A stretch of 64,000 nt of DNA from Branchiostoma floridae (GCF_000003815.2 NC_049983.1:3085960-3149959), one strand, 5' to 3'; shown: positions 33,701 through 41,137, numbered from the stretch's first letter. Notes: generated by a model not told the origin, from the sequence alone. Numbers and translations are program-made.

Positions 33701-35734
33701 GAGGGCTACAAGGTGACGTACATCCCACGGGCGCCGGGAGACTACAACATCTCCGTCAAGTACGCCGGACAGAACCCCATCGTGGGCAGTCCCTTCAGGG
33801 CAAGAATCACAGGTCAGGAGAAAAAACACATCTGTATTATCTATTAATATGTAGAGTTTAGTCGTCAACATTATGTCAATGACTTAATTATAACCTCTTG
33901 CAATTGAATAGTTAGGATTTTATTATCATGTTCAATATTGACCAACTGAGGTCATAAGATGTTGATGAAATGTCTTTCCCAACGCAAATTTGTATCTCGT
34001 TTTTTTTCGTGAAAACCTTATTGTCAATAGTATTGGTAACCGCAATCACGGTGTATCTTATCCAGACATTACTTAGGTGGTTTGTCACAAGTAAAAGTCC
34101 ATGCTTTCTCACTTGTTGCAAAAGGTGCTGATAGCAACAATTCCACTTGGGTGCCTCTGTATAGGGATTCTTTGCAGCACTTTTTATATCTTCTATCATC
34201 TTAAAAGTCAATAATGTCTAGTACCCTTCAGTTCAGACAGGATCTCTGTGAAAACTGCATAGTACACCAAAGAAAAGGAAATTTACTGTAGTTTGTGTTC
34301 TTAATCGTCCTTTCTATTGTAACCTCAGGTCCAAAGATGGCGGGCGCGGTGTCAGGCGTGCACGAGTCGTGCTCGGTCGTGGTGGAGACGGTTTCCAAGT
34401 CTTCGGCACAGGCGAGCTATGCGGGCGGGGTGCAGGGCGTGTCCAGACTGCTGTCCGATGCCACCAAGGTCAAGTCACAGGGCATGGGGCTGAAGAAGGG
34501 CTTTCTGGGACAGAAGAACAGCTTCAACGTCGACTGTGGCAATGCAGGTGAGACTTAAAGCAAACACATTTTGTAGTCAACAAAATTTTCCCAGCTTAGC
34601 ACATCATACCGAACCACAAAAAACTGTCTTCCTGTTAGCACCACCTAATGCATATGTCTCCCAAAATGTCGGGAATTTCATCCTCCACTGCATACAGAAA
34701 AGAAATCAAACCAATAGCATTCATTGTAGATTAGAAGTATCACAAGTTGATGACCCCTATTTCACTTGATGTCCACTTTGCTATTATATACCATTCAGTA
34801 ATTTGTACTTTCATACATGTATTTTTGCAATTAGAAAGCTATTATACTATTCTAAAAATAAGTACGAGTAAGTAGGATGATGATGACTCTAAAAGATGAA
34901 TGACAGTCAAACCGGTCTGTAGTGTGCACTTAAAGCAAAGTTACAGGCAACAGGAGTAGTGGACTCTGTTAACATGATTTTGGAAGGTTCGGTCAATGGG
35001 GAGAATTGTTGAAAGGACTACCAGAAGTGTCCATAATTGCAAGATAATAACAGAGTGTTCTTTATGCAGTGGTTGTTACTAAAACAATACTGTGTAAAGA
35101 CTATTTTGCTGTTTACAAAATGTATGGTTTTACATCTTTTTTTTTAATATTATCTACAACTCTTTTGTATAAGCTGATTATTTTGTACCTTCATGCACCT
35201 GTTTCCAAATTTTGTATTAGTGTAATATAGCAGTTTGTTCTACCCTGTTATGGTTGGTATTCCTTCAGTGTCAAATAAGCCTTCTGTGTTATTGTTATGA
35301 GGCATTTGACTCAGTGTGCTCTAGAATCTAAATCCTGAGGCACATACAGATGCCCACACTTTGTACATTAGTTGTAGGACTGCTGTGGATGCTGTTTTGT
35401 GGCACAATGACATTTACATGTATGATGGCCCTTTGCAGCCTTGTATATGGGAATAATATCACATTAGGAAGTTACTTCTTGTTTGCAAAACTGGTTTCAC
35501 TTTGAAATTGTTTACTAATAAAGACTTTTACTCGTCTTCCCGCCAGGAACAAACATGCTGATGGTGGGAGTACACGGGCCCAGGACGCCGTGCGAAGAGG
35601 TCAACGTGAAACACATGGGCGGACAGAAGTACAACGTCGTGTACACCGTACGAGAAAAGGGCGATTACGAACTCATTGTAAAGTGGGGGGATCAACACAT
35701 CCCTGGCAGTCCATTCAAGGTTACGGTAACATAA
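559..35734 (+). CDS. FLN: Filamin, C-terminal part (Ig repeats 14-24) with a coiled-coil module at hinge 1; gene level
   Basis: Filamins are actin-crosslinking scaffolds of the cell cortex: an N-terminal actin-binding domain, 24 immunoglobulin-like repeats, two hinges, and dimerisation through repeat 24. The window starts inside the gene, so the actin-binding domain and repeats 1-13 lie upstream. Exons: 559-712, 3790-3979, 6031-6278, 9525-9578, 12673-14433, 15924-15989, 16560-16610, 16739-16807, 17384-18052, 18998-19115, 19661-19801, 20483-20611, 21769-21942, 23226-23384, 24240-24443, 24896-25048, 25529-25657, 28528-28692, 29292-29393, 30235-30372, 31298-31549, 32609-32785, 33594-33812, 34329-34547, 35547-35734. 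All have AG/GT borders and join in one frame. Order and motifs ([17 protein letters not shown], PGxYxI..KF) follow vertebrate filamin A to C; my comparison is from memory of the family. The oddity is about 900 residues in place of hinge 1. Ortholog versus FLNA/B/C cannot be assigned by eye. Confidence 0.93.
940..1250 (+). repeat. SINE-like repeat, degenerate copy
   Basis: Contains the phrases 'aaaggcactctgaagac', 'tcctcggataggacattgaatgg' and 'caggagcacgtcaaagaac', which recur in better form at 2889-3500 and, reversed, at 38690-39105 and 55790-56205. This marks a dispersed repeat family. Exact ends are not determined. Confidence 0.55.
2880..3620 (+). repeat. SINE-like repeat split by a TTAA element
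   Basis: The left half ends 'ccctcggataggacgttaa' at 2920 and the right half resumes 'atggaggtcccgtgtctgg' at 3450. The reverse complement of the uninterrupted join is present at 56044-56077, so the host repeat was whole before the insertion. The right part carries 'cgttaaagaacccgccac' and 'gcgatggtgcggtgt', shared with the copies in the MGLL array. Confidence 0.65.
2921..3445 (+). mobile_element. TTAA-flanked non-autonomous DNA transposon (piggyBac-like)
   Basis: Perfect 16-bp terminal inverted repeats, AGGGGCATTCCACTCC and its reverse complement, are flanked on both sides by TTAA (2917-2920 and 3446-3449). TTAA duplication is the signature of the piggyBac superfamily. The 525-bp body has no transposase. 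A diverged relative in opposite orientation lies at about 49193-49675. Confidence 0.75.
3790..3979 (+). CDS. FLN: Filamin exon: second half of repeat 14
   Basis: Starts in phase 0 after 'tttatccag' and leaves one base before the donor. It encodes [20 protein letters not shown], then [17 protein letters not shown] and ends [11 protein letters not shown]. Filamin A repeat 14 has the same DPEG, DNHDGTYT, IKYGGDEIP and PTGDASKCTVT landmarks. Confidence 0.93.
3980..6030 (+). other. Filamin intron
   Basis: A 2-kb intron holding a long-inverted-repeat element (4015-4222) and a short SINE-like stretch near 4385-4510 ('gtcagatctcccagcatggc', 'gggaaaggcactttcac'). I see nothing else recognisable. The acceptor is 'cccaccctag' at 6021-6030. 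Confidence 0.65.
4015..4222 (+). mobile_element. Palindromic long-TIR MITE, copy 1
   Basis: The two ends are inverted repeats of about 45 bp beginning 'cataattccaccaggtgcc'. The interior is also partly palindromic ('aagattgtctt'/'aagacaatctt'-type), so the whole element can fold into one hairpin. A 199-bp relative sits in the next intron at 6321-6519. Confidence 0.7.
6031..6278 (+). CDS. FLN: Filamin exon: repeat 15
   Basis: 82 codons plus a split Gly, ending in phase 0 at VQ. Motifs [38 protein letters not shown] and [14 protein letters not shown] track filamin A repeat 15 closely. In vertebrate filamin A this repeat is followed at once by hinge 1, which fixes the position of the coiled-coil insert in this gene. 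Confidence 0.95.
6321..6519 (-). mobile_element. Palindromic long-TIR MITE, copy 2
   Basis: Same family as 4015-4222, in the opposite orientation as judged by the asymmetric centre ('aacattcggtgttcaagac' here, its complement there). Ends 'cataattccaccaggtgcc' and 'ggcacctagtggaattatg'. No clear target duplication is visible. Confidence 0.7.
7241..7290 (+). promoter_or_regulatory. Candidate internal core promoter of filamin
   Basis: A TATA box (TATAAAAAA, 7247-7255) is followed at once by a GC-rich box ('gggggcggagc'). Start of transcription would be expected near 7277-7285. About 180 bp downstream is an ATG in strong Kozak context. A short upstream frame (ATG at 7373, four codons then TAG) lies in the putative leader. 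Inference only; no transcript evidence. Confidence 0.4.
7463..7489 (+). CDS. FLN: Candidate alternative first coding exon (MATHYTVVW)
   Basis: An ATG with A at -3 and G at +4 opens nine codons, MATHYTVVW, and runs into a strong donor (GTAAGAG) exactly in phase 0. The next exon (9525) also starts in phase 0, so the join reads straight into the hinge module and coiled coil. This would yield a short filamin lacking the actin-binding domain and repeats 1-15, comparable in principle to the short fly filamin isoform (cheerio FLN90). It could be chance; phase, Kozak, donor and upstream TATA agree. Confidence 0.4.
9525..9578 (+). CDS. FLN: Filamin insert module, exon i (18 aa)
   Basis: A 54-bp phase 0-0 exon, [18 protein letters not shown], between 'cacacccag' and 'gtacgt'. 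It follows repeat 15 directly and leads into the coiled coil; it may be the remnant of the ancestral hinge. The short length lowers certainty, but codon use and splice sites are good. Confidence 0.7.
10459..10623 (+). repeat. Tandem repeat, 3 copies of 57-59 bp
   Basis: Copies start at 10459, 10518 and 10575, each beginning CTCGAGCACAGTTACAGTAC and ending 'cacaccaa'. They differ by only a few bases. Each contains the palindrome ACAGTACTGT. Confidence 0.85.
11464..11526 (+). CDS. FLN: Probable filamin insert exon ii (21 aa, start of coiled coil)
   Basis: A 63-bp phase 0-0 segment between 'gctcgtag' and 'gtaggt' encoding [15 protein letters not shown] then YKTVDL. It is hydrophilic with leucine/valine spacing that continues into the LSEAESQLQ start of the next exon, so it probably begins the coiled coil. 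The polypyrimidine tract is weak and nothing else confirms it. Confidence 0.5.
12673..14433 (+). CDS. FLN: Filamin insert exon iii: 587-residue coiled coil
   Basis: One 1,761-bp exon, phase 0-0, bounded by 'cgtaactag' and 'gtaaat'. The product has no Pro, Cys or Trp and is rich in Glu, Arg, Lys, Gln and Leu with heptad-like spacing throughout (for example [20 protein letters not shown]). It ends in a Ser/Thr stretch, [13 protein letters not shown]. At 0.15 nm per residue a continuous coil would be roughly 85 nm. It resembles myosin-tail or intermediate-filament rods only in composition; I recognise no specific family. No filamin I know has this. Exon skipping would keep the frame. Confidence 0.9.
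14434..15923 (+). other. Filamin insert intron
   Basis: About 1.5 kb between the coiled-coil exon and the next short exon. Reading through the donor gives a stop after 11 codons ([11 protein letters not shown]). I see no other coding segment, repeat or element here. Confidence 0.6.
15924..15989 (+). CDS. FLN: Filamin insert exon iv (22 aa)
   Basis: A 66-bp phase 0-0 exon, [20 protein letters not shown] then RA, between 'ttcag' and 'gtattg'. The Ala/Pro/Gln composition marks the end of the coil and the start of a flexible linker. Confidence 0.65.
16560..16610 (+). CDS. FLN: Filamin insert exon v (17 aa)
   Basis: A 51-bp phase 0-0 exon, [17 protein letters not shown], between 'ttcctgcag' and 'gtaccc'. 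Strongly helical: a short further coiled-coil segment. Confidence 0.7.
16739..16807 (+). CDS. FLN: Filamin insert exon vi (23 aa)
   Basis: A 69-bp phase 0-0 exon beginning [20 protein letters not shown], between 'attactag' and 'gtactc'. Acidic linker. Confidence 0.7.
16808..17383 (+). other. Filamin insert intron
   Basis: AT-rich intron of 576 bp. I see no exon or element in it. Confidence 0.6.
17384..18052 (+). CDS. FLN: Filamin insert exon vii: charged low-complexity region (223 aa)
   Basis: A 669-bp phase 0-0 exon. Order: basic start ([13 protein letters not shown]), a run of ten Ser followed by DSEDE (casein-kinase-2-like context), Lys-rich blocks ([20 protein letters not shown]), an acidic turn, then degenerate repeats of about 21-26 residues with the pattern S-R-P-D-D/E...R-P-W/R-...-P. 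Examples begin [33 protein letters not shown] and [14 protein letters not shown], ending [15 protein letters not shown]. Predicted disordered. Reading on past the donor gives GVN then a stop (TAG, 18059-18061). I recognise no domain. Confidence 0.85.
18053..18997 (+). other. Filamin intron between insert and repeat 16
   Basis: 945 bp with no AATAAA seen, so premature polyadenylation after the charged exon is not supported by an obvious signal. No exon or element recognised. Confidence 0.6.
18998..19115 (+). CDS. FLN: Filamin exon: linker and start of repeat 16
   Basis: Starts in phase 0 and ends with one extra base, so this exon converts the phase-0 insert back to the phase-1 scheme used by all later exons. 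It encodes [19 protein letters not shown], then [20 protein letters not shown], which matches the RPFDLVIPF start of filamin A repeat 16 just after hinge 1. Confidence 0.9.
19661..19801 (+). CDS. FLN: Filamin exon: main part of repeat 16
   Basis: Encodes [20 protein letters not shown], then a [18 protein letters not shown] segment and ends NGEHIP. Filamin A repeat 16 shares PSGKVAQP, DNKDGT and PSEAGLHEM. Confidence 0.93.
20483..20611 (+). CDS. FLN: Filamin exon: end of repeat 16, start of repeat 17
   Basis: Encodes [20 protein letters not shown], then [20 protein letters not shown] and ends GA. Phase 1-1. Counterpart of the SPLQFYVDY...GPGLTHGVVNKPATF segment in filamin A. Confidence 0.93.
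20655..20957 (+). repeat. Intronic block between 30-bp direct repeats
   Basis: The phrase 'ctgttctgtttgaagtctaccttaa' (first 20 bases shown: CTGTTCTGTTTGAAGTCTAC) occurs at about 20665 and 20933, flanking 240 bp that begins with a partial palindrome around 'cccggatatacccggcacac' / 'gtgtgccgtgcccggatata'. Either a local duplication or an unclassified insertion. Confidence 0.5.
21378..21706 (+). mobile_element. hAT-like MITE 1
   Basis: Perfect 16-bp terminal inverted repeats (CAGGGTTGTAGCCAGC) flanked by a perfect 8-bp duplication, gtgcacgc, at 21370-21377 and 21707-21714. An 8-bp duplication and a CAGGG terminus indicate the hAT superfamily. 329 bp, no coding capacity. Confidence 0.85.
21769..21942 (+). 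CDS. FLN: Filamin exon: second half of repeat 17
   Basis: Encodes [39 protein letters not shown] and [15 protein letters not shown]. Repeat 17 of vertebrate filamin A binds several receptors through its C-D strand face, and that core is well kept here. Phase 1-1. Confidence 0.95.
22001..22194 (+). mobile_element. Short inverted-repeat element (MITE-like)
   Basis: The ends 'tactgtaaatgca' and 'tgcatttacaata' are inverted repeats around about 190 bp with GC-richer sequence. No clear target duplication. Class uncertain. Confidence 0.45.
22861..23193 (+). mobile_element. hAT-like MITE 2
   Basis: Termini CAGGACTCTAGCCAGC and GCTGGCTTGAGCCCTG (14 of 16 positions inverted-repeat) flanked by a perfect 8-bp duplication tcttaact (22853-22860, 23194-23201). 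Same terminal motif as the elements at 21378 and 32238. It ends 32 bp before the acceptor of the next exon. Confidence 0.85.
23226..23384 (+). CDS. FLN: Filamin exon: first part of repeat 18
   Basis: Encodes [40 protein letters not shown] and [12 protein letters not shown]. The [12 protein letters not shown] motif is diagnostic for filamin repeat 18. Phase 1-1. Confidence 0.95.
24044..24200 (+). repeat. tRNA-derived SINE, 3' part only
   Basis: Shares 'ccagccccctgctgtt', 'gaaacgaagatgggtgcc' and 'gcgggtaggacttaaa' with the 3' half of the full SINE at 33212-33486. The tRNA-like head is absent. Confidence 0.6.
24240..24443 (+). CDS. FLN: Filamin exon: end of repeat 18, start of repeat 19
   Basis: Encodes [40 protein letters not shown] and [20 protein letters not shown]. 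Counterpart of GISFVPKETGEHLV and SEIGDASRVRVSGQGL in filamin A. Phase 1-1. Confidence 0.95.
24896..25048 (+). CDS. FLN: Filamin exon: second half of repeat 19
   Basis: Encodes [20 protein letters not shown], then [20 protein letters not shown] and DQHVP. The [14 protein letters not shown] and [19 protein letters not shown] motifs are almost identical to vertebrate repeat 19, which binds integrin tails and other ligands. Phase 1-1. Confidence 0.95.
25329..25417 (+). mobile_element. 89-bp mini-element with 9-bp target duplication
   Basis: Inverted ends TAGCTTGAGTACCATC and GATGGTACTCAGGCTA (one mismatch) are flanked by a perfect 9-bp direct repeat, acgaagtag, at 25320-25328 and 25418-25426. 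A 9-bp duplication is typical of Mutator-like elements. Confidence 0.7.
25529..25657 (+). CDS. FLN: Filamin exon: end of repeat 19, start of repeat 20
   Basis: Encodes [40 protein letters not shown] and IP. The ITRxRxAxSVAxVGSxCDL motif marks repeat 20. Phase 1-1. Confidence 0.95.
25658..28527 (+). other. Filamin intron within repeat 20
   Basis: A 2.9-kb intron. It contains one in-frame 45-bp cassette candidate (27571-27615, see findings) but no confirmed exon. The rest is AT-rich with no element I can delimit. Confidence 0.6.
28528..28692 (+). CDS. FLN: Filamin exon: main part of repeat 20
   Basis: Encodes [40 protein letters not shown] and VP. Filamin A has the same VTSPSG and [22 protein letters not shown] strings. 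Phase 1-1. Confidence 0.95.
29292..29393 (+). CDS. FLN: Filamin exon: end of repeat 20, start of repeat 21
   Basis: Encodes [33 protein letters not shown] and the first base of Ser. Corresponds to [29 protein letters not shown] of filamin A. Phase 1-1. Confidence 0.95.
29989..30182 (+). pseudogene. Two partial tandem copies of the repeat-21 exon
   Basis: The acceptor and first 70 or so bases of the exon at 30235 ([20 protein letters not shown]) occur twice more, starting at 29989 and 30113, each with its own polypyrimidine tract and AG. The first copy runs into TAA after PAK; the second reads into intron-like sequence and out of frame. Neither has a donor that keeps phase 1, so only the third copy is usable. 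A recent tandem duplication of 122-124 bp or an assembly error. Confidence 0.8.
30235..30372 (+). CDS. FLN: Filamin exon: core of repeat 21
   Basis: Encodes [40 protein letters not shown] and MPTDP. This is the C-D face that binds integrin beta tails in vertebrate filamins and it is nearly unchanged. Phase 1-1. The only one of three tandem copies with a complete exon. Confidence 0.95.
30373..31297 (+). other. Filamin intron
   Basis: Holds a short (GTA)n tract near 30428-30446 and, at 30447-30560, AT-richer text beginning 'ctggtttattaagcaataag' that looks like the reversed tail of a dispersed repeat. No exon seen. Confidence 0.5.
31298..31549 (+). CDS. FLN: Filamin exon: end of repeat 21 and most of repeat 22
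   Basis: Encodes [60 protein letters not shown] and [16 protein letters not shown]. The [17 protein letters not shown] motif of repeat 22 is clear. Phase 1-1. Confidence 0.95.
31550..32608 (+). other. Filamin intron
   Basis: About 1.06 kb, mostly unremarkable apart from the hAT-like element at 32238-32506. The long open frame across 32172-32789 is largely this element and intron sequence. Confidence 0.6.
32238..32506 (+). mobile_element. hAT-like MITE 3
   Basis: Ends CAGTGTTCTAACCAGC and GCTGGCTAGAACCCTG are flanked by a perfect 8-bp duplication cactgcac (32230-32237 and 32507-32514). 269 bp, same family as the elements at 21378 and 22861. Confidence 0.85.
32609..32785 (+). CDS. FLN: Filamin exon: end of repeat 22, start of repeat 23
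   Basis: Encodes [40 protein letters not shown] and [13 protein letters not shown]. Matches KYAVRFIPRENGVY and [11 protein letters not shown] of filamin A. Phase 1-1; an alternative acceptor four bases upstream would break phase. Confidence 0.93.
33212..33486 (+). mobile_element. tRNA-derived SINE, full length
   Basis: Flanked by a perfect 10-bp duplication ttaatcttga (33202-33211, 33487-33496). The head carries a pol III B-box-like GAGTTCGATCCC and an A-box-like 'cagtgggtagagtg'; the tail is 'ctttaactttaacttt'. A 5'-truncated copy lies at 24044-24200. Confidence 0.8.
33594..33812 (+). CDS. FLN: Filamin exon: main part of repeat 23
   Basis: Encodes [60 protein letters not shown] and [12 protein letters not shown]. 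Matches repeat 23 of filamin A ([20 protein letters not shown]). Phase 1-1. Confidence 0.95.
34329..34547 (+). CDS. FLN: Filamin exon: hinge 2 and start of repeat 24
   Basis: Encodes [40 protein letters not shown] (hinge 2) and [32 protein letters not shown]. Hinge 2 is of normal length, so only hinge 1 is expanded in this gene. Phase 1-1. Confidence 0.93.
34548..35546 (+). other. Last filamin intron
   Basis: About 1 kb; no exon, repeat or element recognised. The acceptor is 'cttcccgccag'. Confidence 0.6.
35547..35734 (+). CDS. FLN: Filamin last exon: repeat 24 dimerisation domain and stop
   Basis: Encodes [40 protein letters not shown] and [20 protein letters not shown], then T and [14 protein letters not shown] and KWGDEHIPGSP are hallmarks of repeat 24, through which filamin homodimerises. 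The end matches vertebrate filamin within a residue. Confidence 0.97.
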
Positions 35735-37422
35735 CTCCGAGGTGCGGTGATCGTAGATCATAGTACCACTGCCATTGTTTAGTCAAGACCCCCCCCCCCC
35801 TGAAAAAAAGAAACATGTATCTACTTTTTGTATTGTAGCTCGAAGATAATGCGAAGCACCGTATACGCTATGCAAGAGAAACAAGAGATGTCTGCTGGTA
35901 TAACCTTAGGGCGTGGTCACTTTCGTCGTAAGTCTTTGTACGATTTCCACGTCTTATAGGACTTATCAGCATGCTGCGACAGAACCAAGTGCAGACAAGG
36001 ATCTAAGATTGCCTTTTCGATAATAGGAAAGCTGAGTTTTGTTCTATGTATAAGCGACTTTACCAAGAATGACCTTAACTTGTGATCATACGACGATTGT
36101 ACGACGAATATGACTACGCCCTTACAAAAGGGAGGGGCTGGGAAGAGAATAGTTGGTGCCTTGGACCCGTGTTATTTTGCAATGGAATCAAGAGAGAAAA
36201 AAAAACGGGAACAATTTTTCCTGAAATGTTTAAGCTGACGGCTATTGTTGAGGATATGTCTTATGATATTGATATAGAGATATTAATAGTGATATGCAGT
36301 TGAATTTGAAAATGCTTCAGAGAAAGTAGAAAACCGTGATATATAAATATGATAACCCCATAAGTTTTGCCATGAGAGAGATGTATGCTAAAACCCTGGA
36401 GTTCTGACTTTCTATTGGTTCTCTTGCCGGCCGACATAGAGAGATTAAGGTTGAAAAATTGTAATGGGGAAAAATTATAGCAATGATGAATTGTGGTGAA
36501 AAAAAAGTAAGGTTGAATGGAAGCATTTTGTAAAGAGGACGTGAGTAGACAGCAAATCATGAACTGTTAGAAGTGAATTTATATGAGAAAAAGATGCCAT
36601 TTTTATATTGGGAGATAGTAGGTTGTAGATGCAATGGATAATAAGAATAGAAATCAAAGAACAATGTATACAACATACATGCAAGGGAATGCATTAAAAA
36701 CTAACTGTAGGTTTAATGCTAGACTCTATAACAATTTTCCAACATACGTTGGAGTGATTTCAAATTGACAATGAATAAATGACAATTATACAAGAGTAAG
36801 AAAGAAAGACTACACGAGTGAAAGCTTTTGTTTTCTGCTTGCATATACCCCACCTCACTTATCTGGTGGCTAATTTAAATTATAGATGTTGTTGACGAAG
36901 ACTTTGCATAAATTTTAGAGTTGTGTTTGTATTTTTTCAGAGTAGTATGATAAACGGGGTGATGAGAGTTGAATAAAACCACGTTAGGGTGGACCCCTAT
37001 AGAGTAACGTGCACTTGGCTAACCACGCCGCAACTGACGCTTTTCGCATTGGTGGGGCTAACCGACGCTTATATAAACAAAAATAAGGGAGTGCCTTTTC
37101 TTACGACTGTTTCTTCCTGTAGCCGCGCACACGAGTGTGACGCGTACCGTACGTACCACTCCAGAACAAATAAAAAGGTGCTTTTGACTTTTACAACATT
37201 CCTTTTGTGTGCCGTGTCATTCATTCCTTTAGAGGGACCTAACCTTTAGTGTAGTGTACTTGCACTGTTTGATAGATAATGTGATTTTTAGTTGTAGTCA
37301 GGGTCAGCGATAATGTTAAAGGTAAAATCGTAGTGGCTTTACAGCTAGCTATATTTTTCTTTCAAACAGTCTTTAGGTTTTAGGAAGGCTATTTAAAACA
37401 AAAATGTGGGGCAACAAATAAA
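35735..37422 (+). promoter_or_regulatory. Filamin 3' UTR with candidate poly(A) signals
   Basis: No coding potential. AATAAA occurs at 36774-36779, 36972-36977 and 37417-37422; any could end the filamin mRNA. A poly-C tract lies at 35790-35800. Which signal is used cannot be told from sequence. Confidence 0.45.
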
Positions 37423-38255
37423 AGACATTACGATTTCGCCTTGCAACATCTGTTTGGAGAATTCAAGTTAGTTAATGGTCTTGGCATAGAGGCTGTACAT
37501 ATTAATAACAACTTTGATGGTAACCGTTTTGAACAAGACCAAGCAAGATGGCAGAGAATGGACCATAGTGCTAATAGTACATGTATGAATTAACTTTTTT
37601 CTCAAAACTTATATTATTACAATATTCTGTAACCTCTAAATTCTGTATCTGTATTGCTGGCATATCCACCTTTTGGAGTAGCACACACAGCTTCTGTATT
37701 TTTATCTACACACAATGTATACATTTATTTATCTGTATAGCTGGTATAACTGTCTTTCGTAGTAACACACCAGTTTCTGTATTTGTATTTGTACATGTAC
37801 ATATTTCTTTTTAGCCTATATAACCACCATTGGGTGTAGCACACCATCTTCACAGGCACTTTGCCTGGAAGCAGTTGGTTATCTTACACCAATTGACCCA
37901 TCAGACCTAGCCTTTGCACATCTACATGTAGCTTTGGGGGTTAACAGAATTACCCTACTGAACATGCATACTTCAATACTTGGTAAGAACAACCTCCACA
38001 GGTACATGTGTAGCTTTATGGAAAAATGAAAAATCATCTCTAGTCCTTTTGTAAACCTACTAAGTTTGGTACTACCCCAAAGTTACCAAAAGAGCTTTTT
38101 CATGAGATGTGCATTTTGCAGGTAATATGTGGTGGTATGTGGTATTGAAGTCCAGTGTCCAATGCTGTGTACTACTGTACACACAGGAATATCACTGAGA
38201 TATTGTTCTGCTGTGTCGTTGCGCCCTCTAGTGTGTCCTGTCGGTACTGCCCGGC
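37423..38255 (-). other. 3' flank of MGLL copy A
   Basis: Contains sequence related to the copy C 3' flank ('cttcacaggcactttgcctggaagcag' type text near 37850; compare 54190) and 'ccttttgtaaacctact' shared with copies B and C. It is part of the tandemly duplicated unit. No coding segment. Confidence 0.55.
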
Positions 38256-38354
38256 CTATATTCTCTCCACCACCCATGTCACGATGTCGCGGCGTGCGGT
38301 CTGGGCGTCCGGCTCCAGCTCAAACAAAGGTTCATGGTAAACGCCGGGATAGAT
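38256..38354 (-). CDS. MGLL: MGLL copy A exon 7 (catalytic His, stop)
   Basis: Begins [20 protein letters not shown] and ends VVERI then TAG. The His of YHEP aligns with the catalytic His of human MGLL (AYHVLH). Confidence 0.9.
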   Translation of the reverse strand: MYPGVYHEPLFELEPDAQTARRDIVTWVVERI

Positions 38355-39585
38355 CTACGAAAGGGAGGAGAAAAAAATGAAAGAATTACTTGATCGACGT
38401 CTAGTATTAATTACTGAGTTTTGAGTTGTTCCTCTATAGCTTCATTTTGCTTTCAAGGAAATTTCACAAAAATTACATTTGTAGGGCTGGAACGATCTAC
38501 GTAATAATGAAAAAGTCTTCACTCGAATGGGACGGGGCACGCCACAGACTTACAATGACGTTATTTGATGACGTGGACCATTCTGCGCCAACCATCTATG
38601 TCATTATGACGTACTAAAGAAAGGGAGAAACGTCATTGAGAATTGTAAACAATAGTTGTTGGGCATTTGTATGAACGCTATAAAGTCAGTGACTCACTGC
38701 CATACACATACAAGACGGGGATGTGCCAGGTCTCCCGTCCGAGTGAATGATGTAAATCACCGTGTGGCTGATACGAGACAGAGGTTCGCCAGGCCTCCAT
38801 CCGGGTGATTTGTAGTGAATGACCAACTCCAGACAGAAAGATGTGTACCATCGTACACCGGGACATTTTCCGAAATGTGTGGCGGGTTCTTTAACGTGCG
38901 TAGGTGTTTACTAGTATTATGGGATCCCTCCATTTATAGTACTATCAGAGACGTCCTTTCCTAGGTACATGTGATCATTTTCGCCTATATTAATTAAAGT
39001 GAAGCGAGGAAAGTTGTGTTATGAAAGTGCCTTTCCTAAGAGCACAAGATCGGTGACACGGAAGGATTCGAACTGAGCCGAACACGTTAGCTGCCGTTAC
39101 GCCCCTTCTACCTGCATTGTACCTTTAACTGTTTGTCCGCCCTTCTGGTGTGCTGGTACAGAAACTTGGTTCCGTCGATGAGAGCCATCTTGTCCTGGTC
39201 ACCATGCAGGGCCAGGAGAGGCGTGCGGAAGTTGTGCACTTCACGCTGGATCCGCTCCATGGCGCTCAGGAATTCGACTGCCCAGCGGGCACAGACATGA
39301 CCGTGAAATACTAACGGGTCGTCTTTGAAGGCCTTCACCTGTAATGGAAGAGTATCTACCTGCATAAAATTAAAATTGAGGTATTGCTTTTGGTGTGCCT
39401 TTGTGTGTATGTGTGTGTGTCTGTGCGTGTGTGTTCGTGCTTTTGTGCGTGTGTGTGCGCGTGCCTTTGTATGTGTGCGTGCCAGTCTGTGTGTGTGTGT
39501 GTGTGTGTGTGCGTTTGTATAAGTGCGTGCCAGTCTGTGTATGTGTGCACGTGTGTGTGTGTGCGCGCGTTTGTGTGCGTGCCAG

Positions 39586-39652
<67 letters not shown>

Positions 39653-41137
39653 ATGTATGTGTGTGTCTCACCTTAGCAGTGTCCCGGCTGAGCAGATGTG
39701 CCTCAATCCTCGCTACCCCTGTCCTCGGGGCGAAGAAAGCCAGCGCCTTCGCAGCTGACACCTGTGGGTTCATGGTGAAAACAGACAGACTAATAGACTG
39801 AAAAAAATCCTGCTTTTTCGTTTTTCGAAGAGGTAAATATGAGGTCGAAATAAAAAAATACTTTTTGAAGATTTTCAGTCACAAAAGTACGAAAGACCAT
39901 GAAAGTTATCCAAAGCTGTCCTTCCCAGCGTCAAAATCTGACAGGCAACTCACCCGAAATCTGGTAGCAGTCTCTGGCGCGGGAATGACCCCAGGGGCCG
40001 ATACGATCACCCCTGCAAACAGAGTGGGACGTTCCAGGGCTGATAGAATGGCGACGGATCCTCCCTATGGAAACAGGTGTGTGAAAAAAGAGTTACGGCA
40101 ACTAAACTGTGTTGTCTTTTTATAGACGTTCTTTACACAGATACATAGATAACGTTATGTCTATTTCACGGGCATGCGATTTATAAAACAAAAAGTAACT
40201 ATAAAACTACAAAGACGTCCAAAAGTACAAAACAGAAACATAAGGACTAGAAACAATGACAATTCTATATCATCTCAAAGATGCACAGAACCCTAGAGAT
40301 TTGATTTAAGAACATACTTTATTAGTAAAAATAAAAATAAAGGTAAATTTGAATTAGGCTAGCACCTGAGGCGTTGCCAAAAACAAGAATTCATAACATG
40401 ATAGACACCAAAATGCGTTCGCTGTTACTTGAGTTGAATTGAACACGATAGCTGAAAACGTCACAAAAAAGCCCTGTTTTTCTAATACAACGGATATAGG
40501 TTACCCCGCGGATAAAGGTGAACTAGCCTTCCTCACCATGGACTGTCCGAAGACGAAGAGCGGAATCCCGGGGTGCGCGGCTCGCATCTTGTCGGCGTGC
40601 TGCAACACGTCCTGAACGTACTCGTCAAAACTCTTGATGTCAGCAGAGTGACCCTGGCTCTGGCCGTGACCGACTGAAAAGAGAAATGGCATGAAAAATC
40701 GAAGTTCTGCTGCAGTACCAAGGTCACACAACAGGGGGGCCCAAAATCGACCCTGAACTTTGTCTTTGCAACACCTGCCCACATAGCCAATACCATTACA
40801 ATCCATCCAGAGGTTCTAGAGTTATGGTGACCAAAGACACAGACAGACAGACGCACCAAAACTATACCTCCATTTTTTATGGAAGTAATTACGTTATGTC
40901 TTGATAGAGATCGTTGGTTACTTCGCCGCAATTAAAAATCAGGAATAAACTCGAGACATCAAAACAAGGAGTTACGCTGCAGTACATTAGAAATCCCTTA
41001 GGGTTCCGACTATCGAACTCAACCTTGTTTTTTTACACCCCTACCCACCTATCAAATATCATTTGGATCCATCCACTCTGCTTGTTATGACTGCCTTCTA
41101 GTGATATGCTGTACAGCTACACACATACACGCACGCA